A stretch of 64,000 nucleotides of DNA, taken from contig NZ_CP048410.1 in assembly GCF_019357415.1 (NCBI RefSeq), forward strand, positions 1,831,001 through 1,895,000, read 5' to 3'. Shown here piece after piece: positions 8,887 through 17,364 of the stretch (its first letter is position 1; every line of letters starts with the position of its first letter). The position numbers were made by a program, and so were the translations under genes. This stretch comes from Gramella sp. MT6. Lineage in GTDB: Bacteria > Bacteroidota > Bacteroidia > Flavobacteriales > Flavobacteriaceae. The notes beneath the pieces were generated by a model. That model saw only the letters and a program-made list of their open reading frames with translations. It made no database searches and was not told where the DNA came from.

Positions 8887-9702
8887 TTGATCTTAAAAAA
8901 CGCTTTAGGCCTCTGGCCTTTTTTTCTGCTGCTTTTTTCTGCGGAATATAATATGTACTCTCAGCAAACAACCTTGCTGGAGGGACAAATTGTATCTGAC
9001 AGTCTATCGACAGCAAATATTCATATTGTAAATCTGAGCCTGGAGCAGGGCACTACCAGCGATGATTCAGGGGAATTCAGGATCTATTCAAGGTCAGGTG
9101 ATACCTTGCTGTTTTCTTCCGTTCAATTTGAAAAAAGAAAGATAGTTATTGCCCAGACCGATATTGACGCCGGCGGCGTTAGAGTAAAACTTTTCCCTTC
9201 AAGAAATGAATTGGATGAGGTAAGGATCTCTGACCTGAAACTTAGCGGGTACCTGGATTCAGATCTGCCGAAGGTCAAATATTTGGATCGGCAGCAATAT
9301 GGCATTCCATATCCTGAAAAAAAACTCAGTCAAACCGAAAGAAGATTGTATACCGCGAATGCAAATATTACAAGCCGATGGCAATATATTGGAGTTCTAC
9401 TGGGTGGTGTCCCTTTAGATGTTATAATGAATGACATTAATGGCAGAACGAAATACCTTAAAGCTTTAGATAAACAGGATAAATTACAGCAGAGGGTACA
9501 GAATGAAATAGATGTAATGGGAGAGGAATTCTTTATAAATGAACTTGGTCTGCCCGAAAGCGAAGTGGAAAATTTCCTTTTTTATTGTGCAGAATCAGAA
9601 GAATTTGAAAAACTTGTTTCTACAGCAAACAGGTTGGAGATCATTGAATATTATAAATCCAGGAAACAGGAATTTCTGGAGCTTAGACAAATAACTGAAT
9701 AA
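8887..9702 (+). CDS. Secreted carboxypeptidase-regulatory-like protein, tandem paralogue 1
   Basis: 271 residues from a TTG start, chosen because only it restores a signal peptide (LGLWPFFLLLFSAEYNMYSQ); the next ATG at 8953 would begin inside it. Residues ~30-110 form a carboxypeptidase-D-regulatory-like beta-sandwich (LLEGQIVSD..NIHIVNLSLEQGTTSDDSGEF), then NELDEVRISDLKLSGYL and a helical tail with ENFLFYCAESEEF. The same three blocks occur in the next two genes, so this is the first of three tandem duplicates. No catalytic motif; no beta-barrel follows, unlike SusC-type receptors that use this domain. Probably periplasmic or surface-located. Function unknown. Confidence 0.78.
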   Translation: MILKNALGLWPFFLLLFSAEYNMYSQQTTLLEGQIVSDSLSTANIHIVNLSLEQGTTSDDSGEFRIYSRSGDTLLFSSVQFEKRKIVIAQTDIDAGGVRVKLFPSRNELDEVRISDLKLSGYLDSDLPKVKYLDRQQYGIPYPEKKLSQTERRLYTANANITSRWQYIGVLLGGVPLDVIMNDINGRTKYLKALDKQDKLQQRVQNEIDVMGEEFFINELGLPESEVENFLFYCAESEEFEKLVSTANRLEIIEYYKSRKQEFLELRQITE

Positions 9703-10470
9703 TTGAAAAATAACTACATCCAATATCTATTGCTATTCTTTCTCTTCCTTCTACAGGTAGAACAATTAAAAGCACAACAGCGGGAGATCCTTGTAGGTAA
9801 AGTAGTGGTGGACAGCAGTCAGAATTTATCTGGAATACACGTGGTGAATTTAACAGGTGAAACGGGAACTACCACCAATGAGGAGGGGATATTTAAGATC
9901 CCTGCTATAGAGGGAGATACACTTTACTTTTCCTCCCTTCAGTTTGAGCATAAAAGAGTTGTAGTTAGAAGATCTTTCTTTGAAAACTTCCTGACCATTA
10001 TAATGAGAGAAAAGTATAATGAACTGGATGAAGTACAGATAGATGATATTAAACTTTCTGGAGTCCTAATGAAAGACTTGGATAAGATTCCTAAATCTGA
10101 GCACGAGAAACTGGGTATTCCTTTTCCCAAACCAAGAAGAACGAGTCTGCAACTGGCAGTACAATCTGCCAAGAATGGAGGACCTTTATTAACCGTGATA
10201 AATACCCTGAACGGAAAAATAAAACAGCTGGAAAAAGCCGAAGAAAATAATGAAAGATCTATAATGGTTAATAAAGGTCTAGATCTTGTAGGAAAATTTT
10301 TCTTTGTCTTGCAGTTAGATCTTAAGGAATCTGAAATTATTAATTTTTTATTCTATTGTGTCGATGACCCGGAATATACAAGGCTGGTTGATGAAAATAA
10401 GGTGCTGCAGTTAATTGAATTATTCAAACTTAAAATAGATTCTTTCAAAGCCTTACGTGAAATAGATTAA
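9703..10470 (+). CDS. Secreted carboxypeptidase-regulatory-like protein, tandem paralogue 2
   Basis: 255 residues, beginning with TTG immediately after the stop codon of paralogue 1 (zero spacing), which argues for translational coupling. Signal peptide NNYIQYLLLFFLFLLQVEQLKAQ. Then the shared beta-sandwich (ILVGKVVVDS..IHVVNLTGETGTTTNEEG), the NELDEVQIDDIKLSG linker and the tail motif INFLFYCVDDPEY. Similar to paralogues 1 and 3 along its whole length by eye but clearly diverged, so the duplications are old. No enzyme signature. Function unknown; likely works with, or is interchangeable with, its neighbours. Confidence 0.78.
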   Translation: MKNNYIQYLLLFFLFLLQVEQLKAQQREILVGKVVVDSSQNLSGIHVVNLTGETGTTTNEEGIFKIPAIEGDTLYFSSLQFEHKRVVVRRSFFENFLTIIMREKYNELDEVQIDDIKLSGVLMKDLDKIPKSEHEKLGIPFPKPRRTSLQLAVQSAKNGGPLLTVINTLNGKIKQLEKAEENNERSIMVNKGLDLVGKFFFVLQLDLKESEIINFLFYCVDDPEYTRLVDENKVLQLIELFKLKIDSFKALREID

Positions 10471-10491
10471 ATTCCTTTTTTTTGTAAAATC

Positions 10492-11343
10492 ATGACTATA
10501 ATCAATAACAATATTTATAATTTGAAATATAAATTCTATAGTAAAAAAGGCATACTTAGTTTGATCTTTTTCTTTTGCCTGATTGGTTTTTCGGCAAAGG
10601 CCCAGGAGTCGGTTTTATTAAGTGGTAGAGTAGAAGCCGGGAATCCTGATATTGAGAAAATCCACATTATAAACCTTAACCTGGAAAAAGGAGCTGTTAC
10701 AAACAAAGAAGGAGAATTTAAGATCTACGCTCATGAAAATGATAGTTTGTACGTTTCATCGATACAATTTCAGAATACTACTATTGTGGTTTCCAGGAAA
10801 ATGATAGAGGATGAAAGCCTCGTTATTGAGCTTAACGATAAGATGAATGAACTGGCTGAGGTGGTTATTGACGATATTAAATTATCTGGTCATCTTGCTA
10901 ATGATCTTTCCAAGATATCGATCACCGATGTAGAGAAAAAATATGAGCTTCAGAATAATCTTAATGATTTCATCAGGAAAGACCGGGAGATGAATCCCTA
11001 TGAGAAGCCTGTGGCTAATGGAGGAATCAGGATTGGCAAGATCGCAGGTGCCGTTATTGATAGATTGGCAGGGGAAAAAGAAAAGCCTAAAAATTATACT
11101 CCGCGAGAACTGGCAAATAAGAGTATCGCCATCGTAGGTCATGAATTCTTTAGGGAAGACCTGGAACTCAATGAAAACGAAATATGTAATTTTGTTTACT
11201 ATTGTGCGGAGGACGTTCATTTTAAAAGACTTGTTATAAATAATAACGCCTTTGTCCTCATTGAATATTTCCAGACCAGGATCGAGGATTTTAGAGAACG
11301 AAGAGGAAGTAGTTTAAATTCATCTTCACAAATTCCAGGATAA
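10492..11343 (+). CDS. Secreted carboxypeptidase-regulatory-like protein, tandem paralogue 3
   Basis: 283 residues with an ATG start and a longer N-terminal leader before the hydrophobic segment (GILSLIFFFCLIGFSAKAQ); an in-frame start nearer the signal is not obvious. Carries the shared sandwich (VLLSGRVEAG..IHIINLNLEKGAVTNKEGEF), MNELAEVVIDDIKLSGHL and CNFVYYCAEDVHF. The central region (residues ~150-215) is extended relative to the other two copies and includes IRIGKIAGAVIDRLAG. Third gene of the tandem array. Function unknown. Confidence 0.78.
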   Translation: MTIINNNIYNLKYKFYSKKGILSLIFFFCLIGFSAKAQESVLLSGRVEAGNPDIEKIHIINLNLEKGAVTNKEGEFKIYAHENDSLYVSSIQFQNTTIVVSRKMIEDESLVIELNDKMNELAEVVIDDIKLSGHLANDLSKISITDVEKKYELQNNLNDFIRKDREMNPYEKPVANGGIRIGKIAGAVIDRLAGEKEKPKNYTPRELANKSIAIVGHEFFREDLELNENEICNFVYYCAEDVHFKRLVINNNAFVLIEYFQTRIEDFRERRGSSLNSSSQIPG

Positions 11344-11448
11344 TTTCTTACTGATTTTAAACCTTTTAGTTTTATATAGGTCTAACCACTGCAACCAAAA
11401 ATTATCGGTTTTGGTTCAATATTTGCTCCTTTAGTACCAAAAATAAAT

Positions 11449-11949
11449 ATGAAGAAGACTTTTACTCTTTTGCTTATCCTTGTTTTAGCTAGTTCTTTTG
11501 CTAAAAGGGATCACGAAACTTATCTAAGTGTTACCGAAATAGAGTACAAGGAAGATAAGCAGAGCCTTCAAATAATATCCAGAGTCTTTATAGATGATCT
11601 TGAGGATGTACTTTCTAAAAGGTACCAGAAAGAGATTAGTCTTTCTTATAAAGAAGACCTTGAAAAGAATAAGGCTGTAATGGAGAAATATATAGATAAA
11701 AAACTCCATATCACAATCAACGGGAATAAACAACCACTCAAATTACTGGGAAGCAAATTCGATGCAGATCAAATCGTGATGTTCATCGAAGGCACTAATA
11801 TTCAAAAATTTGATAAGATCACCGTGGAAAATCTTATTCTCACAGATCTATTTGATTCTCAGAAAAATATAGTTCACGTAAAAAAAGGTGAAGAAATTGA
11901 AAGTATGTTGCTGGTTAAAAGCAACGGCAGTAAAACAATAAATTTTTAA
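11449..11949 (+). CDS. DUF6702 family secreted protein
   Basis: 166 residues, signal peptide MKKTFTLLLILVLASSFA. The mature part (HETYLSVTEIEYKEDKQSLQI, FIDDLEDVL, VENLILTDLFDSQKNIVHV) fits the flavobacterial DUF6702 family, a small beta-rich periplasmic protein sometimes mislabelled as a peptidase. It contains no protease motif. It precedes the secreted M1 peptidase gene by 63 bases on the same strand, a neighbourhood I recall as common in this family, so a role linked to that peptidase is possible (inference). Confidence 0.75.
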   Translation: MKKTFTLLLILVLASSFAKRDHETYLSVTEIEYKEDKQSLQIISRVFIDDLEDVLSKRYQKEISLSYKEDLEKNKAVMEKYIDKKLHITINGNKQPLKLLGSKFDADQIVMFIEGTNIQKFDKITVENLILTDLFDSQKNIVHVKKGEEIESMLLVKSNGSKTINF

Positions 11950-12012
11950 AAAGTTCTCTTGGAAGGAATTTTAAATAATTATTTTTAGCAACCTTAAATT
12001 AAAACAAAGTAA

Positions 12013-14310
12013 ATGAAGAAATTAAACATGCTATGCTCCGTGTTTTTGATGTTCGTTTTTGCAGGTGTATCTGCGCAGGAAACGGAACAGAAAGAAGCGC
12101 GGCAGGAAGGCCACACAAACCAAAACAAATTCAGGCAAATGTACCAGGAGATGGCCACTCCTAACCAATATAGAACAGCTTCCGGTGCACCGGGACCTGC
12201 TTATTACCAGAACGAAGCCGATTATAAAATGGATATCGTTCTTGATGATAAGAATTCAGTAATTACAGGTGAAGAAACTATCACCTATCACAATAATTCT
12301 CCACAGAACCTTGAATATCTTTGGGTTCAGCTAGATCAAAATATCCGTAAAAAGGATGCTCCTCAAAAGGATGGGGAGGGAATGGCCCCGGTAGCCACTC
12401 CAGGTAGATTTACCAGTACATATATGGAAGAAGCTTTTGATGGTGGATTCAATATAAAAGAGGTTTCTAAAGATGGTACTCCATTAAAATATACCATTCA
12501 CCAAACTATGATGCGTATAGATATGCCTCAGGCTCTCAAAGCGGGAGAAAGCTATACTTTCGAAATTAAATGGTCATACAATGTAAATAATCACGTAACT
12601 AACCGTGCGCGTTCTGGTTATGAATACTTCGAAGAAGATGGTAATAAAGCTTATGTGATCGCTCAATTCTTCCCAAGAATGGCGGTTTATAATGACGTTG
12701 AAGGATGGCAGAACTATCAGTTCTGGGGAAATGGTGAGTTCGCTCTTCCATTTGGAGATTACGAAGTGAATATCACTGTTCCTGCAGATCACGTTATGGA
12801 AGCTACAGGAGAACTTCAGAATAGAAAAGAGGTTTACTCTAAAGACATGATGAAGCGATACGAGCAGGCTAAAAAGAGCTATGATAAGCCTGTATTGATC
12901 GTTACCCAGGAGGAAGCTGAAAAGGCTGAAAAAGGTTTTTCAGATAAAACCAAAACCTGGACCTATAAAGCAGATATGGTTCGTGATTTCGCATTCTCTA
13001 CTTCCAGAAAATTCATTTTGGATATGATGGCTGTAGATGTGATGGGGAAAGATGTAATGGCTGTTTCTGTTTATCCAAAAGAAGGAAATCCTCTTTGGGA
13101 ACAATGGTCTACAAGAGCTGTTGCTAGTACCTTAAAAAGCTATTCAGATCATACTTTTCAGTATCCGTATCACAAAGCAGTTTCTGTACATGCTAAGAAT
13201 CAGGGAATGGAATATCCTATGATCTGCTGGAATTATGGACGTCCAGACGAGGATGGAAACTATAGTGACCGTACAAAATTCGGGATGATAAGTGTTATTA
13301 TCCACGAAGTAGGGCATAATTTCTTCCCAATGATCGTGAACTCAGATGAGCGCCAGTGGGGATGGATGGACGAAGGGATCAATACTTTTGTTCAGTATGT
13401 GGCAGAGCAGGAATTCGCAGAAGAATATCCTGAAGCTATCGCGCCATTAGATAAATATCCTTCAAGAAGGGGAGAGCCAAGTAAGATAGTTAGCTACATG
13501 AAAGGAAATCAGAACTATATTTCCCCAATCATGTCTAACCCAGAGCAGGTTCACCAATTAGGTAATAATGCTTATGGAAAACCGGCAACTGCCCTGAATA
13601 TTCTTCGTGAGACCATTATGGGACGTGAGCTTTTTGATTATGCTTTCAAAACTTATTCTCACAGGTGGATGTTCAAACACCCAACTCCAGAAGATTTCTT
13701 CAGAACTATGGAAGATGCTTCAAGTGTAGACCTTGACTGGTTCTGGAGAGGATGGTTCTATACTACAGATAATGTTGATATAGGGATCAAAGAAGTGAAT
13801 AAATATTATGTTACAGATACTCCTACCAAGGCTGGAAAGGAAATGTTGCAGAGATATGGAACCACTCCAGAAGAAACTAAAGCTCTTTACGTGGTGACCG
13901 AAGATGATGAAGAATTCAATGAGGATATGAAGAATAAGTCTCTTTTAGAGAATTCTGAAACTCTTCAGGCTTATTTGATGGATAACTTTAGCGAGGAAGA
14001 GAGAAAGAATCTTAAAGCTCCTAAATATTTCTACCAGGTGGTTTTTGAAAAGCCGGGTGGATTGGTAATGCCAATTATTGCCGAGCTTACCTATGCTGAT
14101 GGTACTTCAGAAAAAGTTACTTATCCAGTACAAATCTGGAGAAAAAACGATGAGGTAGTGAGCAAAGTGATCCCAACAAATAAGGAGATCACTAAGATTA
14201 CTCTGGATCCAGATCTTGAAACAGCAGATGTTGATGTGAACAACAATAGTTGGCCTAAAGCTGAGACCAAAAATGAATTCGAAGAGTTCAAAGATGCTTC
14301 TCAGGAATAG
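12013..14310 (+). CDS. Secreted M1 family zinc metallopeptidase
   Basis: 765 residues with signal peptide MKKLNMLCSVFLMFVFAGVSAQ. Zinc site H431-E-V-G-H435 and E454 (WMDEGIN) with the family spacing of 18 residues between the second His and the Glu. The N-terminal beta-domain (YKMDIVLDDKNSVITGEETITYHNN) is characteristic of M1 aminopeptidases. The exopeptidase GxMEN motif is replaced by QGMEYP (residues 397-402), so aminopeptidase specificity is uncertain. Likely periplasmic, degrading peptides for nutrient use. Followed by a strong terminator. Sits just downstream of the DUF6702 gene. Confidence 0.9.
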   Translation: MKKLNMLCSVFLMFVFAGVSAQETEQKEARQEGHTNQNKFRQMYQEMATPNQYRTASGAPGPAYYQNEADYKMDIVLDDKNSVITGEETITYHNNSPQNLEYLWVQLDQNIRKKDAPQKDGEGMAPVATPGRFTSTYMEEAFDGGFNIKEVSKDGTPLKYTIHQTMMRIDMPQALKAGESYTFEIKWSYNVNNHVTNRARSGYEYFEEDGNKAYVIAQFFPRMAVYNDVEGWQNYQFWGNGEFALPFGDYEVNITVPADHVMEATGELQNRKEVYSKDMMKRYEQAKKSYDKPVLIVTQEEAEKAEKGFSDKTKTWTYKADMVRDFAFSTSRKFILDMMAVDVMGKDVMAVSVYPKEGNPLWEQWSTRAVASTLKSYSDHTFQYPYHKAVSVHAKNQGMEYPMICWNYGRPDEDGNYSDRTKFGMISVIIHEVGHNFFPMIVNSDERQWGWMDEGINTFVQYVAEQEFAEEYPEAIAPLDKYPSRRGEPSKIVSYMKGNQNYISPIMSNPEQVHQLGNNAYGKPATALNILRETIMGRELFDYAFKTYSHRWMFKHPTPEDFFRTMEDASSVDLDWFWRGWFYTTDNVDIGIKEVNKYYVTDTPTKAGKEMLQRYGTTPEETKALYVVTEDDEEFNEDMKNKSLLENSETLQAYLMDNFSEEERKNLKAPKYFYQVVFEKPGGLVMPIIAELTYADGTSEKVTYPVQIWRKNDEVVSKVIPTNKEITKITLDPDLETADVDVNNNSWPKAETKNEFEEFKDASQE

Positions 14311-14331
14311 GAATTTTAAGAAATAATATTT

Positions 14332-14355
14332 AAGCCGACTTTAACGAGTCGGCTT
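14332..14355 (+). terminator. Intrinsic terminator after M1 peptidase gene
   Basis: AAGCCGACT / AGTCGGCTT, a perfect 9-bp stem with loop TTAACG, followed by a T run. Confidence 0.88.
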
Positions 14356-14377
14356 TTTTTATGCTTAGATTTGTATT

Positions 14378-14385
14378 TATATTTG
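14378..14385 (+). promoter_or_regulatory. -7 element upstream of tatA
   Basis: TATATTTG matches TAnnTTTG, 7 bases before the ATG at 14393. This predicts a very short or no leader. No -33 TTG at standard spacing. Confidence 0.4.
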
Positions 14386-14392
14386 TCCTGCT

Positions 14393-14674
14393 ATGCATAT
14401 GTTACCTTTATTTATTAGTGGAGCTGAAATAGCCTTTATCATGTTCATTTTGGTGATGGTATTTGGAGCCGATAAGATTCCGGATATTGCCAGAGGATTG
14501 GGAAAAGGCATGAAAGCCATTAGAAATGCCTCGAACGATATCAAGAGTGAGATCCAGAAAAGTGCTGAAAAGCAAGGTATAGATACAGATTTCACCAAAG
14601 ACGTAAGAGGAGAAATAGATAAGGTTAAAGAAGATATTGAAGAGATTTCGGGCTCTGTAAGACGAAAGCACTAA
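14393..14674 (+). CDS. tatA: Twin-arginine translocase subunit TatA/TatB family
   Basis: 93 residues: one N-terminal membrane helix (PLFISGAEIAFIMFILVMVFG), the FGADKIPDIARGLGKGMK hinge (family 'FGxxKxPexxxxLGK'), then a charged amphipathic helix and acidic/basic tail. Such proteins form the TatA pore that exports folded proteins. TatA versus TatB cannot be fixed, although lack of the long TatB tail favours TatA. A second in-frame ATG two codons on is possible. The PAP2 gene follows 17 bases downstream. Confidence 0.88.
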   Translation: MHMLPLFISGAEIAFIMFILVMVFGADKIPDIARGLGKGMKAIRNASNDIKSEIQKSAEKQGIDTDFTKDVRGEIDKVKEDIEEISGSVRRKH

Positions 14675-14691
14675 TTGTAATTGTTTAAATC

Positions 14692-15252
14692 ATGTGGGAA
14701 CAGATTGAGCAATGGGACAGAGACTTGTTTATTTATCTCAATAATCTGGGTATCGAAAGATACGACGCCTTTTGGATCTTTGTGACCAATCCAAGACACT
14801 GGATCCCGCTTTACCTTTTATTCTTTCTTTTTTTCTTTCTGGCTTTTCATTGGAGAAAGGCTTCTTTTTCTTCTTTATTTCTTTTAGCTACCGTTTTTAC
14901 TACCTGGGGACTTACCAATTTGGTCAAGGGAATAGCTTTACGATTAAGGCCGAATAATACGCCTGAACTCGAGGAAGTAATTAGAATTCTTCAGGAACCA
15001 ACAAATTATAGTTTTTTTTCAGGACACTCCTCAACTTCCTTTGCTGCCACGACCTTTATTGTTCTGGTAATATCGCAAAAAACGAAATGGATATATCTGG
15101 CCTATATCTGGCCGATTATTTTTGTAATGAGCCGAATCTACGTTGGAGTTCATTACCCGGGAGATATTATAGTAGGGATGATCGTGGGCATTGTCATGGC
15201 CATAATATTCTATAAGCTTTATGATAAATCGGGCAGGCGATTATATTTCTAG
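14692..15252 (+). CDS. PAP2-type membrane phosphatase
   Basis: 186 residues with about five membrane helices. All three PAP2 phosphatase motifs are present: K79-x6-R86-P87, S110-G-H112, and S147-R-x5-H154-x3-D158. Such enzymes dephosphorylate lipid phosphates, for example undecaprenyl pyrophosphate or phosphatidic acid/phosphatidylglycerophosphate; the substrate here is not determinable. Likely co-transcribed with tatA. The last four bases overlap the convergent O-methyltransferase gene. Confidence 0.9.
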   Translation: MWEQIEQWDRDLFIYLNNLGIERYDAFWIFVTNPRHWIPLYLLFFLFFFLAFHWRKASFSSLFLLATVFTTWGLTNLVKGIALRLRPNNTPELEEVIRILQEPTNYSFFSGHSSTSFAATTFIVLVISQKTKWIYLAYIWPIIFVMSRIYVGVHYPGDIIVGMIVGIVMAIIFYKLYDKSGRRLYF

Positions 15253-15890
15253 ATCACCCTGGTTAAGGTAAGGCCGTCTCGTATAGGCAGTATAACGGTT
15301 TCTACACGTTTATCTTCATTCAGCATTTTATTGTATTCTAAAAGAGCCAGTGTAGATTCATCATCTTTTTTTACCTTTTGAACGACCTTCCCAGACCATA
15401 AAACATTATCTGATAAGATAATTCCGCCGGGGTTCATTTTATCGATTATGATTTCGAAATATGTAGGATAGTTAGGCTTGTCTGCATCAATAAAGACCAG
15501 ATCAAATTTTGCATCAATTTCAGGGATTATCTCGGTCGCATCTCCCAGATATTGTTTTATCTGGTTTTTATAATCAGACCTTTCAAAATACTTTTTCTGA
15601 AAATCAAATAATTCTTCATTCACATCTATAGTATGCAACATTCCGTCCTTAGCAAGGCCTTCAGCCAGGCAAAGCGCAGAATACCCGGTGTAGGTGCCGA
15701 TCTCCAATATGCTTCTAGGTGTTTTCATTTTAGAAAGCAAACTTAGCACCCGGCCCTGGTAGTGACCACTTAGCATCCTTGGCTGCATCACTTTTTGATT
15801 GGTTTCCCGGTTGAGGTCGGCAAGGAGCTTTGGTTCGGACTGGGAATGGGCTACAATGTAATCGTCTATGTCTTCGGGTAAAAAATGCAT
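15249..15890 (-). CDS. Class I SAM-dependent O-methyltransferase (TrmR/CCoAOMT-like)
   Basis: 213 residues. SAM-binding motif I reads ILEIGTYTGYSALCLAEGL; the acidic DATEIIPEI and FDLVFIDADKPNY motifs and GGIILSDNVLWSGKV complete the caffeoyl-CoA-type O-methyltransferase signature, including the metal-binding Asp/Asn residues. Bacterial members act on small catechols or, as TrmR, on wobble-uridine tRNA carboxylates; which applies is unresolved. Soluble, no signal peptide. Convergent with the PAP2 gene (four-base overlap of the ends) and divergent from kynU. Confidence 0.9.
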   Translation of the reverse strand: MHFLPEDIDDYIVAHSQSEPKLLADLNRETNQKVMQPRMLSGHYQGRVLSLLSKMKTPRSILEIGTYTGYSALCLAEGLAKDGMLHTIDVNEELFDFQKKYFERSDYKNQIKQYLGDATEIIPEIDAKFDLVFIDADKPNYPTYFEIIIDKMNPGGIILSDNVLWSGKVVQKVKKDDESTLALLEYNKMLNEDKRVETVILPIRDGLTLTRVI

Positions 15891-15984
15891 ATCATCAATT
15901 TTGAGGCAAAATTAAAGATTTTATGCGGTGTTTCGGCTCTACGTCTTTTAAAACGAAATTGTATTTTTACCAAAAATTGAAAAT

Positions 15985-17268
15985 ATGCAGTTCGAGAATA
16001 CCAGGGAATTTGCCAGACAACTAGATAAGGACGATAAACTTTCGAAGTACAGGGAAGAATTCATCTTTCCTAAAGTGAATGGAAAAGACGTGATCTATTT
16101 TGTAGGTAATTCTTTGGGACTGCAACCTAAAAGCGCTCAGAAGTATGTTGATGAGGTGATGAAAGACTGGGCAGAACTTGCGGTGGAAGGTCATTTTTAT
16201 GCTGAAAAATCCTGGTGGGACTATCATGAAAGATTTTCAGAAAAACTCGCCAAGGTAGTAGGAGCAAAATCTACTGAAGTTACTGTGATGAATACGCTCA
16301 CTGTGAATCTTCACTTATTAATGGTTTCATTTTACAGGCCATCTGGAAAACGCTATAAGATCATTTGTGAAGAAAAGGCTTTTCCTAGCGATCAATATAT
16401 GATCTCCAGCCAAGTAAGGTTTCATGGGTATGATCCTAAAGATGCAATAGTGGAAATCAAAAAGCGTGATGGAGAGAATAATTTCAGGACTGAAGATGTG
16501 TTGGATAAGATAAGGGAAGTAGGCGAGGAGTGTGCTCTAGTGCTTATTGGAGGAGTTAATTATTATACCGGACAGGTTTTTGATATGGAAACCATTACCA
16601 AAGTGGGCCATGAGGTGGGAGCTTTCGTAGGCTGGGACCTTGCGCATGCTGCAGGAAATATCGAGCTGAAATTAAGCGAATGGAATGTAGATTTTGCGGC
16701 CTGGTGCAGCTATAAATATATGAATTCAGGTCCTGGAAATGCTTCCGGATGTTTCATTAATGAAAAATATCATAACAAAAAAGATATTCCAAGATTTGAA
16801 GGCTGGTGGGGTCATAATAAAGAAAGACGCTTCTTAATGGAACCCGAATTTCAACCTGAACCAACGGCAGATGCCTGGCAAATTAGCAATGCGCCAATTC
16901 TGGCAATGGCACCATACTTAGCGTCTCTGGAAATGTTTGATGAGGTGGGAATGCCTGCCTTGATTGAGAAACGAAATAAAATCGTAGCCTATTTAGAATT
17001 TGTGCTACATGAAATTGATAAGGAAGTAGATAGTACTTTTGAGATCATTACGCCAGCAGAACAGGAAAATAGAGGAACCCAATTATCTGTATTTTTACAC
17101 GGAGAAGGGAAAGAGTTATTCCGTTATTTAATGGACGAAGGTGTGATCACAGATTGGCGTGAACCTAATGTGATAAGGCTGGCTCCAGCACCATTTTACT
17201 GTTCGTATGAAGATATGTTTGAATTCGGGCAGATCCTGAAAAAAGGTATTTTGAGCAAGCAAGATTAA
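15985..17268 (+). CDS. kynU: Kynureninase
   Basis: 427 residues, full length. PLP-binding Lys244 in AWCSYKYMNSGPG; upstream VGWDLAHAAGN holds the Asp/His contacts to PLP and substrate, and FVGNSLGLQP is the conserved N-terminal motif. Cleaves kynurenine or 3-hydroxykynurenine to anthranilate or 3-hydroxyanthranilate plus alanine. Kynurenine 3-monooxygenase is encoded 7.3 kb downstream, so the organism probably makes 3-hydroxyanthranilate, for tryptophan breakdown or NAD synthesis; the dioxygenases are not in the window. Monocistronic, with a strong terminator. Confidence 0.96.
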   Translation: MQFENTREFARQLDKDDKLSKYREEFIFPKVNGKDVIYFVGNSLGLQPKSAQKYVDEVMKDWAELAVEGHFYAEKSWWDYHERFSEKLAKVVGAKSTEVTVMNTLTVNLHLLMVSFYRPSGKRYKIICEEKAFPSDQYMISSQVRFHGYDPKDAIVEIKKRDGENNFRTEDVLDKIREVGEECALVLIGGVNYYTGQVFDMETITKVGHEVGAFVGWDLAHAAGNIELKLSEWNVDFAAWCSYKYMNSGPGNASGCFINEKYHNKKDIPRFEGWWGHNKERRFLMEPEFQPEPTADAWQISNAPILAMAPYLASLEMFDEVGMPALIEKRNKIVAYLEFVLHEIDKEVDSTFEIITPAEQENRGTQLSVFLHGEGKELFRYLMDEGVITDWREPNVIRLAPAPFYCSYEDMFEFGQILKKGILSKQD

Positions 17269-17321
17269 AATTTACATAGGGAGTAATCTTCATTCTGTTG
17301 GTTTCAGAGATGGATAAAACA

Positions 17322-17349
17322 AAAAAAGGAGGCATTCGCCTCCTTTTTT
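17322..17349 (+). terminator. Bidirectional terminator between kynU and lipoprotein gene
   Basis: AAAAAAGGAGGC / GCCTCCTTTTTT, a perfect 12-bp stem with loop ATTC. It has T/A runs on both sides and lies between convergent genes. Confidence 0.9.
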
Positions 17350-17364
17350 CTTAAATAAAATGTT

